From assembly GCF_030643905.1 (NCBI RefSeq), contig NZ_CP121446.1, forward strand, positions 1,922,001 through 1,986,000: a stretch of 64,000 bases of DNA, written 5' to 3'. The position numbers were made by a program, and so were the translations under genes. Under the pieces are notes generated by a model. It did not search any database. It worked only from the letters and a program-made list of their open reading frames with translations, and was not told the origin of the DNA. Below are positions 26,876 to 34,729 of the stretch, in pieces (the first letter of the stretch is position 1; every line of letters begins with the position of its first letter). This stretch comes from Flavobacterium sp. IMCC34852 (GTDB lineage Bacteria; Bacteroidota; Bacteroidia; Flavobacteriales; Flavobacteriaceae).

Positions 26876-26955
26876 CATCATTTCTATAAAATACAAAAGT
26901 CGATCTGGAGCGATCGACAATTGCGGTGAGGTGTAACTTCCTTTACGGAATCCTC
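26841..26955 (-). ncRNA. Candidate small regulatory RNA (~115 nt) with own promoter and terminator
   Basis: On the minus strand a TATATTTG -7 box (26960-26967) lies 5 nt before a segment that begins with a hairpin GAGG(A)TTCC-GTAAA-GGAA...CCTC (26955-26928). A perfect 7-bp hairpin GTCGATC/GATCGAC follows. The end is a terminator: AAGCCCA...TGGGCTT with extended internal pairing, then TTTTTTA (26875-26841). No open frame explains it. It lies between the DLH gene (+) and lpxD (-). It could be a member of a known flavobacterial RNA class such as Flavo-1, but I cannot confirm this. Confidence 0.65.
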
Positions 26956-26959
26956 ATGG

Positions 26960-26967
26960 CAAATATA
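26960..26967 (-). promoter_or_regulatory. -7 promoter box of the candidate small RNA
   Basis: TATATTTG on the minus strand. A TTCG 18 nt upstream is a weak -33 match. The box lies at the edge of the AT-rich microrepeat 26973-27042. Confidence 0.55.
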
Positions 26968-26972
26968 AAGTA

Positions 26973-27042
26973 TAATTACGAATTACGAATTATAAATTAT
27001 GAATTATTTATCTCTTCGTAATTCGTAATTTCAAATTCATAA
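26973..27042. repeat. AT-rich word-like microrepeat (ATTACGAATTACGAATTATAAATTATG)
   Basis: Iterations of AATTACG/AATTATG words, followed by the inverse (CGTAATTCGTAATTTC). It can form a long imperfect AT hairpin. The same words occur at 57703-57733 before tcdA. It lies directly after the stop of lpxD. Confidence 0.7.
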
Positions 27043-28038
27043 TTATTTAGAGTCTCTCACCAATCTTTTCAAAATGGCCCATTGCTTCAAAGCATCGCGA
27101 GCGTCAATGGCAGGATAACCCAATACCGTTTTGCCTGCTTCAACATCTCCGGCTACACCTGAACCTGCGCCAATGATAGCACCGTCACCAATAGTCGTAT
27201 GGTCTTTAATCGAAGCGCTTCCGCCAATGATTACGCCATTGCCTAAAGTTACTGATCCTGCCAAACCTGAATTTCCGGCCATGATACAGAATTTGCCCAA
27301 TTTTGAGTTGTGACCTATTTGCACTAAATTGTCAATCTTACAGCCATCGCCTAAAACTGTGGAGCTGAATTTACCTCGGTCAACACAAGAGTTAGCCCCA
27401 ATTTCAACGCCGTTTCCTAAAATTACGTTTCCAATTTGCGGAATTTTTACCAAACCTCTTTCCGGACAAGGTCTGAATCCGAATCCGTCTGCGCCAATGG
27501 TGCAATTGGGATGTAAAATACAATGACTTCCCACATGACAGCGCTCACGGATAACAGTTCCCGACCAAATGATGGTATTTTTCCCAATCGTACATTCGTC
27601 CAAAATAGTAACATTTGGATAAATCGTTGTGTTTTCGCCTATGACAACATTCGGACCAATATAACAGCCGGCGCCAATGCGAACGCCATTTCCAATAGAA
27701 ACGGAGTCGTCAATAATTGCGGTTGGATGAATATCTACAGAAAATATGGGTGGAGCAGGAGCAAACATCTCCAATACTTGTGACATGGCTAAATCGGCAT
27801 TTTTTACTTTGATAAATGCTCGATTGTCACCGGGTTCAATGCTGATGTCTTGGTTTACCACAGCAACACAAGCTTTGGAAGTAGCCCAAAGTTTTTCATA
27901 TTTTTTGTTGCCTATAAAGGATATTTCAGTCTCCGAAGCGGATTCTAACTGCTCCGGAGCTGTAATTTTTTGAGCAGCATTACCGACGATTTCGCCCTGT
28001 AATACCTCATTAATTTCTTGAATTGAAAAAGAACGCAT
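27043..28038 (-). CDS. lpxD: UDP-3-O-(3-hydroxyacyl)glucosamine N-acyltransferase
   Basis: 331 residues. The third step of lipid A synthesis. The N-terminal uridine-binding domain (about 1-100: FSIQEINEVLQGEIVGNAAQKITAPEQLESA, ISFIGNKKYEKLW) is followed by a left-handed beta-helix of hexapeptide repeats (VSIGNGVRIGAGCYIGPNVVIGENTTIYPNVTI). The catalytic His is in LVQIGHNSKLGKFCIMAGNSGLAG, and GADGFGFRPC is typical. The standard length is 330-345. It is a single gene; other lipid A genes are not adjacent. Confidence 0.95.
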   Translation of the reverse strand: MRSFSIQEINEVLQGEIVGNAAQKITAPEQLESASETEISFIGNKKYEKLWATSKACVAVVNQDISIEPGDNRAFIKVKNADLAMSQVLEMFAPAPPIFSVDIHPTAIIDDSVSIGNGVRIGAGCYIGPNVVIGENTTIYPNVTILDECTIGKNTIIWSGTVIRERCHVGSHCILHPNCTIGADGFGFRPCPERGLVKIPQIGNVILGNGVEIGANSCVDRGKFSSTVLGDGCKIDNLVQIGHNSKLGKFCIMAGNSGLAGSVTLGNGVIIGGSASIKDHTTIGDGAIIGAGSGVAGDVEAGKTVLGYPAIDARDALKQWAILKRLVRDSK

Positions 28039-28117
28039 AGTGGTTTTGGTTGGTTATAGTTCTCAAATTACTGAAATTGTATTTGAAAATCCTAATAATC
28101 CAAAATCAAAAGGTCAC

Positions 28118-29216
28118 TTATTCTTCTTCTTTTTGTCCCATCATCATTAAATAGGCTTTCAAAAACTCATCGATATTACCGTTCATGACACCATCAACAT
28201 CGCTGGTTTCGTAACCGGAACGCACGTCTTTGACCAATTTATAAGGATGCATTACATAGTTCCGAATTTGTGAACCCCATTCGATTTTCATTTTTCCGGC
28301 TTCGATGTCGCTGCGTTGGGCTTGTTGTTTTTTTAGCTCAATTTCATACAATTGCGATTTCAACATTTGCATCGCTCGTTGGCGGTTGTCTTGTTGCGAA
28401 CGCGTTTCCGAACATTGAATCTGGATTCCCGTTGGTTTGTGAAACAACTGTACTTTAGTTTCTACCTTATTTACGTTCTGTCCACCGGCGCCACTCGAAC
28501 GAGAAGTGATAATTTCAATATCGGCCGGATTGATTTCAATTTCGATAGTATCATCCACCAAGGGATAAACATAAACTGAAGCAAAAGACGTATGGCGTTT
28601 GGCATTACTGTCAAAAGGCGATATTCTTACCAATCGATGCACGCCATTTTCACCTTTAAGGTACCCAAAAGCATAATCGCCTTCAATTTCTAAAGTCACC
28701 GTTTTGATTCCGGCTACATCGCCTTCTTGAAAGTTGAGTTCTTTGACTTTATACCCTTGGTTTTCTGCCCACATCAAATACATGCGCATCAACATCGATG
28801 CCCAATCACAACTTTCTGTTCCGCCGGCACCGGCCGTAATTTGCAATACAGCGCTCAAACTATCGCCTTCGTCAGAAAGCATGTTTTTGAATTCTAAATT
28901 CTCTATATGGGCATTGGTGATTTCGTATTGTTCGTCGAGTTCCGCTTCGGTGGCATCGCCGTCTTTGAAAAATTCGTATACCATTTGCAGTTCTTCCGCC
29001 ATGGCATTGCCTTTCTCAAAATCTTCGACCCATTTTTTCTTAGAGCGCAAGTTTCTGACAATGATTTCGGCTTCCTTGGCGTTGTTCCAAAAGTCGGGCG
29101 CAAAGGTTTTCTCTTCCTCGTTGGTAATTTCTATAAGCTTGGCATCAATGTCAAAGATACCTCCTCAACGCACCAAGGCGTTCTACAATACCTTTTATTT
29201 GTTCGGTATTTGTCAT
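28118..29216 (-). CDS. prfB: Peptide chain release factor 2 (programmed +1 frameshift)
   Basis: 365 residues after recoding. The first 21 codons from ATG 29216 ([21 protein letters not shown]) end at an in-frame TGA (29153-29151). Translation shifts +1 at CTT TGA C and continues [17 protein letters not shown] to the stop at 28118. The GGQ motif is in [20 protein letters not shown]. The RF2-specific stop-recognition motif falls in the tail of the preceding domain (SPFD). RF2 reads UGA and UAA; the frameshift is the classical autoregulation by UGA read-through efficiency. It is an intact gene, not a pseudogene. Confidence 0.97.
29149..29165 (-). promoter_or_regulatory. prfB recoding site
   Basis: On the minus strand AGGAGG (29165-29160), TAT, then CTT TGA C. 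The Shine-Dalgarno-like AGGAGG at the standard spacing drives +1 slippage at CUU in the canonical RF2 system. Confidence 0.95.
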
Positions 29217-29250
29217 AAATAATGTAGTTTTGTGGTTTACTATTGAACCC

Positions 29251-29326
29251 TAGCCCCGATAGTAGTGAAAATCCTTTTTTAAATATCAATTTAAAAAAGA
29301 TTGTAGCGAATAGCGGGATTAGCTTC
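29251..29326. repeat. Interspersed palindromic repeat, copy 2
   Basis: It begins TAGCCCCGATAGTAGTGAAAATCC and ends AGATTGTAGCGAATAGCGGGATTAGCTTC. ATCCTTTTTTAAA pairs with TTTAAAAAAGAT. It lies in the divergent gap between prfB and the threonine aldolase gene. The same family as 11014-11124. Confidence 0.85.
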
Positions 29327-29365
29327 TAATAAATATAATGCGAAAGTAAGCTATCTTCATAAAAT

Positions 29366-30391
29366 ATGGAAATTAATTTAATCAGTGATACCGTAACCAA
29401 ACCTTCTCCCGAAATGTTGCAAGCCATGTTCAACGCCAAAGTTGGTGATGATGTGTTTAAGCAAGACCCAACCGTTAACGCATTTGAAAAAATGGTGGCC
29501 GATTTGTTTGGGAAAGAAGCCGCGTTGTTTTTTCCTTCGGGAACGATGGCGAATCAAACGGCGATTAAATTAAATACCAATCCCGGAGACCAAATCATTT
29601 GCGATAAATGGTCGCACATTCACTTATACGAAGCCGGTGGTGCTTCCTTTAACAGTGGCGTAAATTTTAATTTGTTAGATGGCAATAGAGGAATGATAAC
29701 TGCGGAACAAGTTAAAGCCGGAATTAATGATCCTGAGTTTTATCACGCACCATTGTCAAAAATGGTAGCTATTGAAAACACAACCAACAAAGGCGGCGGC
29801 GCTTGTTATGATTTAGAGGAATTGAAAAAAATCAAGCAAGTTTGTGTCGATAACAACTTAAAATACCATTTAGACGGTGCGCGTTTGTGGAATGCGATTG
29901 TGGAGAAGAAGCAGCATCCGAAGCAATTTGGGGAATTGTTCGACACCATTTCCGTTTGTTTTTCTAAAGGATTGGGTGCGCCGATTGGTTCAGTTTTGAT
30001 TTCTGATGCTGAGACGATGCATAAGGCTTTGCGTATTCGAAAAATATTTGGCGGCAACATGCGCCAATCGGGTTATTTGGCGGCAGCCGGTATTTATGCT
30101 TTGCAAAACAACATCAACCGATTGACTGATGACCACCGAAGAGCTAAGGAACTCGGGCAAACTTTACAACAATTACCTTGGGTGGCGAAAGTAGAACCGG
30201 TAGAAACCAATATTATAGTGTTTTCCGTTCAGCCACACATTGACGACAAAGCGGTGATGGACAAGCTTAAACAAAAAGGCATTGTCATCAGTTTGCTTGG
30301 CAAAGGTGCTTTGCGCATGGTTACGCATTTAGATTACCGTCAAGTGATGCATGAATATGTTTTGGAAACATTAGGAAAGATTGAATTCTAA
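29366..30391 (+). CDS. Low-specificity L-threonine aldolase (beta-eliminating lyase family)
   Basis: 341 residues. A PLP fold-type I enzyme that cleaves L-threonine to glycine and acetaldehyde. Features: INLISDTVTKPSPEML, GKEAALFFPSGTMANQTAIK, HIHLYEAGGASFNSG, HLDGARLWNA, and the PLP lysine in ISVCFSKGLGAPIGSVL. Length and motifs match LtaE. The substrate stereochemistry cannot be read. The gene is single, 39 nt after the interspersed repeat. Confidence 0.9.
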   Translation: MEINLISDTVTKPSPEMLQAMFNAKVGDDVFKQDPTVNAFEKMVADLFGKEAALFFPSGTMANQTAIKLNTNPGDQIICDKWSHIHLYEAGGASFNSGVNFNLLDGNRGMITAEQVKAGINDPEFYHAPLSKMVAIENTTNKGGGACYDLEELKKIKQVCVDNNLKYHLDGARLWNAIVEKKQHPKQFGELFDTISVCFSKGLGAPIGSVLISDAETMHKALRIRKIFGGNMRQSGYLAAAGIYALQNNINRLTDDHRRAKELGQTLQQLPWVAKVEPVETNIIVFSVQPHIDDKAVMDKLKQKGIVISLLGKGALRMVTHLDYRQVMHEYVLETLGKIEF

Positions 30392-30459
30392 GCAAGCAAA
30401 TGTTAATTTTTAAGTTTATAACTTTCTGTTGAAATCCAAATCGCCTTTGCAAGTATGGT

Positions 30460-30467
30460 TATTTTTG
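30460..30467 (+). promoter_or_regulatory. -7 promoter box of the oligopeptidase B gene
   Basis: TATTTTTG, 20 nt before ATG 30488. It lies inside the longer open frame that starts at 30455, so it argues for the ATG at 30488 as start. Confidence 0.55.
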
Positions 30468-30487
30468 TAATTGATAAAATTACATCG

Positions 30488-32551
30488 ATGCCCAAAACGA
30501 CATTATTACCGCCAAAAGCTACTATAATTCCACACTCGTTGGAAAAACACGGACATGTTCGAACAGATAATTATTATTGGTTAAACCAAAGAGAAAATCC
30601 GGAAGTGATTGATTATCTCAATCAGGAAAACGAATATTACCGTCAATCGACTGCGCATACCAAAGAGTTCCAAAAAGATTTATTTGAAGAAATGAAAGTC
30701 CGAATCAAGGAAGATGACGAATCGGTTCCTTATTTCTATAATGGCTATTACTATATCACGCGTTTTGAAAAAGGCAAAGATTACCCCATTCATTCTCGTA
30801 AAAAAGGTAGTTTGGAAGCCCAGGAAGAGATTATGTTCGATTGTAACGAAATGGCCAAAGGACATGCTTATTTCAATTTGGCCGGATTGAGTGTGAGTGA
30901 AGACAATGTTTGGGTGAGTTTTGGTATTGATACGGTGTCGAGAAGACAATATACAATTCAAATAAAGAATTTAGTCACCGGGGAAATTCTTCCGGTAAAG
31001 ATTGAAAATACTACCGGAGGTGCTACTTGGGCGAGTGATCACCAAACTTTATTTTATTCACGCAAAGACGAACAAACTTTGCGTCCGGATAAGATTTACA
31101 AACATAAAATCGGAACCAATCCTGATGAAGATGTGTTGGTTTTCTTTGAAAAAGATGAAACTTTTGATGTTTCGGTCTATAAATCGAAGTCGAAGAAATA
31201 TATCATCATCAATTCTAACAGTACAATGACTACTGAATACCGCATGGCTTTATCGGCTACACCTGATGCGAAGTTTACTGTTTTTCAGAAAAGAACTCGT
31301 GGCTTGGAATACTCTATGTCGCATTTTGGAGACCATTTTTATGTGGTAACCAATAAAGATAAAGCAACCAATTTTAAGTTGATGAAAACACCTGAAAACG
31401 CTACATCAAAGGAAAATTGGGTAGATGTCATTCCGCACAGAGAAGAAGTATTATTGGAAGATATTGATATTTTCAAGGATTATTTAGTCGTTACTGAACG
31501 TTTCAATGGTTTGAACCAAATTCGAATTATGCCGTGGAATGGAGTAGGTGAATACTATTTGCCCTTTGACAGTGAAACTTATACAGCTTACACGACCACC
31601 AATCTCGATTTTGACACCGAGATTCTTCGTTACAGTTTTCAATCGTTAGCCACACCTTCTTCGGTCATTGATTTCAATATGAAGACCAAAGCCAAAACGG
31701 TTTTGAAAGAACAGGAAGTTTTAGGCGGTCAATTTGATAAAAACAATTACACAGAAGAAAGGCTATGGGCCACGGCCAAAGACGGAACGCAAGTCCCGAT
31801 TTCTATGGTTTATCTCAAAGGGATTGAGAAAAACGGTAATAACCCAACGCTTTTGTATGCCTATGGTTCTTATGGTGTGACAATGGATTGCTATTTTTCT
31901 TCTGTCAGATTATCGCTTTTGGACAGGGGTTTTGTTTTTGCCATTGCACACATTCGCGGTGGTGAAGATTTAGGCCGACGCTGGTATGAAGACGGCAAGT
32001 TGTTAAAAAAGAAAAATACGTTTACGGATTTTATTGATTGTTCTCAATTTTTGATTGACAATAAGTATACCTCACCACAACATTTGTATGCCGAAGGTGG
32101 TTCGGCCGGTGGTTTATTAATGGGTGCAGTGGTAAACATGGCACCATCTTTGTACCATGGAGTCATCGCACAAGTGCCGTTTGTAGATGTGGTGACCACC
32201 ATGTTAGATGATACCATTCCGCTAACAACGGGTGAATACGACGAATGGGGCAATCCTAATGTAAAGAAATATTATGATTATATGCTTTCTTATTCGCCTT
32301 ATGATAATGTGACTGCACAAGATTATCCGAATATGTACGTATCTACGGGATTGCACGATTCACAGGTACAATATTGGGAACCGGCGAAATGGGTTGCCAA
32401 ATTGAGGGTTTTAAAAACAGATAATAATCAGTTATATTTGGATACCAACATGGATACGGGTCATGGCGGAGCGTCGGGAAGGTTTGAAGCCATTAAAGAA
32501 ATCGCTAAAGAATATAGTTTTTTGTTAGATTTAGAAGGAATAAAAAGATAG
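30488..32551 (+). CDS. Oligopeptidase B-like S9 family peptidase
   Basis: 687 residues from ATG 30488 (MPKTTLLPPKATIIPHSLEKHGHVRTDNYYWL). An N-terminal beta-propeller is followed by an alpha/beta hydrolase domain. The catalytic Ser is in AEGGSAGGLLMGA, the Asp in STGLHDSQVQYWEPAKWVAKL, and the His in DTGHGGASGRFEAIKEIA. It resembles PtrB and cleaves short peptides after basic residues in the family. No signal peptide, so it is probably cytosolic. An upstream GTG/ATG extension is not chosen because a promoter box falls within it. Confidence 0.92.
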   Translation: MPKTTLLPPKATIIPHSLEKHGHVRTDNYYWLNQRENPEVIDYLNQENEYYRQSTAHTKEFQKDLFEEMKVRIKEDDESVPYFYNGYYYITRFEKGKDYPIHSRKKGSLEAQEEIMFDCNEMAKGHAYFNLAGLSVSEDNVWVSFGIDTVSRRQYTIQIKNLVTGEILPVKIENTTGGATWASDHQTLFYSRKDEQTLRPDKIYKHKIGTNPDEDVLVFFEKDETFDVSVYKSKSKKYIIINSNSTMTTEYRMALSATPDAKFTVFQKRTRGLEYSMSHFGDHFYVVTNKDKATNFKLMKTPENATSKENWVDVIPHREEVLLEDIDIFKDYLVVTERFNGLNQIRIMPWNGVGEYYLPFDSETYTAYTTTNLDFDTEILRYSFQSLATPSSVIDFNMKTKAKTVLKEQEVLGGQFDKNNYTEERLWATAKDGTQVPISMVYLKGIEKNGNNPTLLYAYGSYGVTMDCYFSSVRLSLLDRGFVFAIAHIRGGEDLGRRWYEDGKLLKKKNTFTDFIDCSQFLIDNKYTSPQHLYAEGGSAGGLLMGAVVNMAPSLYHGVIAQVPFVDVVTTMLDDTIPLTTGEYDEWGNPNVKKYYDYMLSYSPYDNVTAQDYPNMYVSTGLHDSQVQYWEPAKWVAKLRVLKTDNNQLYLDTNMDTGHGGASGRFEAIKEIAKEYSFLLDLEGIKR

Positions 32552-32566
32552 TTTAAAATATTTTAT

Positions 32567-32574
32567 TAAATTTG
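32567..32574 (+). promoter_or_regulatory. -7 promoter box of the cysteine synthase-type gene
   Basis: TAAATTTG, 57 nt before ATG 32632. The leader between them is longer than usual. Confidence 0.5.
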
Positions 32575-32631
32575 CAACGTTTGGAAGTCTGTAAAAAAGG
32601 CTTCATAACTACGCCTTGACTAATTTATTTT

Positions 32632-33672
32632 ATGAAAGAAGATATAAAAGCTCACGATAATGTACTAAGTTTAATAGGAAATACACCTCTTATTAAATTG
32701 AACAGAATCACAGAATCTTTACCCGGAAATTTTTATGCTAAGGTTGAAGCTTTCAACCCTGGTCATTCCACCAAAGACAGAATTGCGTTATATATTATTG
32801 AAGAAGCGGAAAAACAAGGTATTCTAACTCCCGGTGATACTATCATCGAGACTACCTCGGGGAATACCGGTTTTAGTTTGGCCATGGTTAGTATCATTAA
32901 AGGGTACAACTGTATCTTAGCCGTTAGTTCAAAATCTTCCAAAGATAAGATTGACATGTTGCGTAGTTTAGGCGCCAAAGTATATGTTTGTCCGGCACAT
33001 GTTTCTGCCGATGACGAACGTTCTTACTACAACGTTGCCAAACGTTTGCATGAAGAAACCAAAGGTTCGGTATACATCAATCAGTATTTTAACCAATTGA
33101 ATATTGATGCCCATTACAAGTCAACGGGTCCGGAAATTTGGGAACAAACTAATGGTAAAATTACTCATTTAGTTGCTTGTAGCGGAACCGGTGGTACCAT
33201 TTCAGGAGCTGCTAAATATTTAAAAGAACAAAATCCGAATATCAGAATTTTAGGTGTTGATGCTTTTGGTTCGGTGTTGAAAAAATACCACGAAACTAAA
33301 GAGTTTGATGTTGAAGAAATTTACCCATACAGAATTGAAGGTTTAGGGAAAAATTTAATTCCAACTGCTACTGATTTTGATGCCATTGATCATTTCATGA
33401 AAGTGACCGATGAAGAGAGTGCGCATACTACTCGTGAAATTGCTAAAAAAGAAGGATTGTTTGTTGGTTATACTTCGGGTGCCGTTATGCAAGCCATTAA
33501 GCAATATGCCGAAGAAGGTGAATTTGATGAAAACAGCAATGTAATCGCCATTTTCCCGGATCACGGTTCTCGATACATGAGTAAAGTGTACAGTGATGAT
33601 TGGATGAATGAGCAAGGATTCTTTGATAGTGTAAATGCCGAAGAAGCACAAAAAATTGAATTTATCAAGTAA
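32632..33672 (+). CDS. PLP-dependent cysteine synthase / cystathionine beta-synthase family protein
   Basis: 346 residues, fold-type [15 protein letters not shown], the PLP lysine in [15 protein letters not shown], the SGNTGF loop, [29 protein letters not shown], and [14 protein letters not shown]. It lacks CBS domains, so it is close to cysteine synthase or catalytic-core cystathionine beta-synthase. The C-terminal [17 protein letters not shown] is typical of Bacteroidota and CBS-like forms. The real reaction is not decidable from sequence. A terminator follows at 33695. Confidence 0.9.
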   Translation: MKEDIKAHDNVLSLIGNTPLIKLNRITESLPGNFYAKVEAFNPGHSTKDRIALYIIEEAEKQGILTPGDTIIETTSGNTGFSLAMVSIIKGYNCILAVSSKSSKDKIDMLRSLGAKVYVCPAHVSADDERSYYNVAKRLHEETKGSVYINQYFNQLNIDAHYKSTGPEIWEQTNGKITHLVACSGTGGTISGAAKYLKEQNPNIRILGVDAFGSVLKKYHETKEFDVEEIYPYRIEGLGKNLIPTATDFDAIDHFMKVTDEESAHTTREIAKKEGLFVGYTSGAVMQAIKQYAEEGEFDENSNVIAIFPDHGSRYMSKVYSDDWMNEQGFFDSVNAEEAQKIEFIK

Positions 33673-33694
33673 TTAGAATTACTTTAAGACATAG

Positions 33695-33728
33695 AAAACG
33701 CTGAGCTTTGCTTGGCGTTTTTTTTTGA
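33695..33728 (+). terminator. Intrinsic terminator after the cysteine synthase-type gene
   Basis: AAAACGC ... GCGTTT with a T-tract (33715-33727). A similar stem (33861-33889) in opposite orientation ends yebC; see the repeat between them. Confidence 0.75.
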
Positions 33729-33772
33729 ACAGATTAAAGTCATCCGGTTATATTGAAATAGATTCGTCATTT

Positions 33773-33819
33773 TAGCCCCGATAGAAGCAAGCTACCATGT
33801 AGCGCGGATAGCGGGAGCA
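33773..33819. repeat. Interspersed palindromic repeat, copy 3 (short loop)
   Basis: TAGCCCCGATAGAAGC...TAGCGCGGATAGCGGGAGC. The outer arms match copies 1 and 2, but the inner stem is reduced to GCAAGCTACCATGTAGC. It lies between convergent genes. Confidence 0.8.
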
Positions 33820-33857
33820 TTAGTCAAAGAAACCCAAAATGTTCTGCTCCTAAAAAC

Positions 33858-33889
33858 AAAAAACGCCAAGCAAATGCCTAGCGTTTCTA
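33858..33889 (-). terminator. Terminator after yebC
   Basis: On the minus strand GAAACGCTAGGC...GCTTGGCGTTTT followed by a T-rich tail. It is close in sequence to the inverted copy at 33695-33728. Confidence 0.7.
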
Positions 33890-33916
33890 TCTAATACCTA
33901 AATTTAATAGCTAATA

Positions 33917-34630
33917 TTATTCTTGCATGGTGTGATATACGTTCATCACATCATCGTCTTCTTCAATTTTTTCTAATAGTTTTTCTACGTCGGCCACTTG
34001 ATCTTCCGTCAGTTCTTTGGTAATCTGAGGAATTCTTTCAAATCCCGAGGACAAGATCTCCAAACCGCGGTTTTCCAATTCTTTTTGGATGGCACCGAAA
34101 CTTTCAAACGGCGCGTACATTACGATTCCGTCTTCGTCATCGGCGAAAATTTCTTCTACACCAAAGTCAATCATTTCCAATTCTAGTTCTTCTACGTCTT
34201 GACCGGCTGCCGGGATGCGGAAATTGCAAGTGTGATCGAACATGAATTCTACCGAGCCTTGCGTTCCTAAAGTTCCGTTACATTTGTTGAAATAGCTGCG
34301 AATATTGGCTACTGTTCGGTTGTTGTTGTCGGTAGCAGTTTCGATTAAGATGGCAATTCCGTGCGGTGCATAACCTTCAAATAACACTTCTTTATAGTTG
34401 GCCGTATCTTTATCAGTTGCCTTCTTGATGGCGCGTTCTACGTTTTCTTTGGGCATGTTCGCTGCTTTGGCATTTTGCATTACAGCTCTCAAACGTGAGT
34501 TGGCTTCGGGGTTTGGCCCGCCTTCTTTTACCGCCATAACGATATCTTTTCCGATACGCGTAAATGCTTTGGCCATGGCTGCCCAACGCTTCATTTTTCT
34601 TCCTTTTCTAAATTCAAATGCTCTTCCCAT
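33917..34630 (-). CDS. YebC/PmpR family protein
   Basis: 237 residues, full length for the family. It starts MGRAFEFRKGRKMKRWAAMAKAFTRIGKDIVMAVKEGG, a variant of the AGHSKWANIKHRK start. It contains MPKENVERAIKKA, VLFEGYAPHGIAILIETATDNNNRTVANIRSYFNK, GSVEFMFD and acidic C-terminal segments. YebC proteins are described as transcription regulators; recent work links them to relief of ribosome stalling at proline runs. A consensus promoter lies at 34662-34692. Confidence 0.95.
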   Translation of the reverse strand: MGRAFEFRKGRKMKRWAAMAKAFTRIGKDIVMAVKEGGPNPEANSRLRAVMQNAKAANMPKENVERAIKKATDKDTANYKEVLFEGYAPHGIAILIETATDNNNRTVANIRSYFNKCNGTLGTQGSVEFMFDHTCNFRIPAAGQDVEELELEMIDFGVEEIFADDEDGIVMYAPFESFGAIQKELENRGLEILSSGFERIPQITKELTEDQVADVEKLLEKIEEDDDVMNVYHTMQE

Positions 34631-34661
34631 TTCTGACAGAATGTTTTGTTTTTTATGATTG

Positions 34662-34692
34662 CAAAAATAAGGGTTTATTCGATTAATGCAAA
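34662..34692 (-). promoter_or_regulatory. Consensus promoter of yebC
   Basis: -33 TTTG (34692-34689), 19-nt spacer, -7 TATTTTTG (34669-34662). The ATG at 34630 follows 31 nt after the -7 box. Confidence 0.8.
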
Positions 34693-34729
34693 CAAAACCA
34701 TCATTGTAAATGATGTTCCTTTACTTTGG

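Noticed and set aside
28118..29216. prfB as a frameshifted pseudogene
   Set aside because: The in-frame TGA sits in the canonical RF2 recoding signal (AGGAGG...CTTTGAC); the gene is intact.
32632..33672. True cystathionine beta-synthase of the methionine cycle
   Set aside because: No CBS domain or haem-binding part is present; the family call is kept general.
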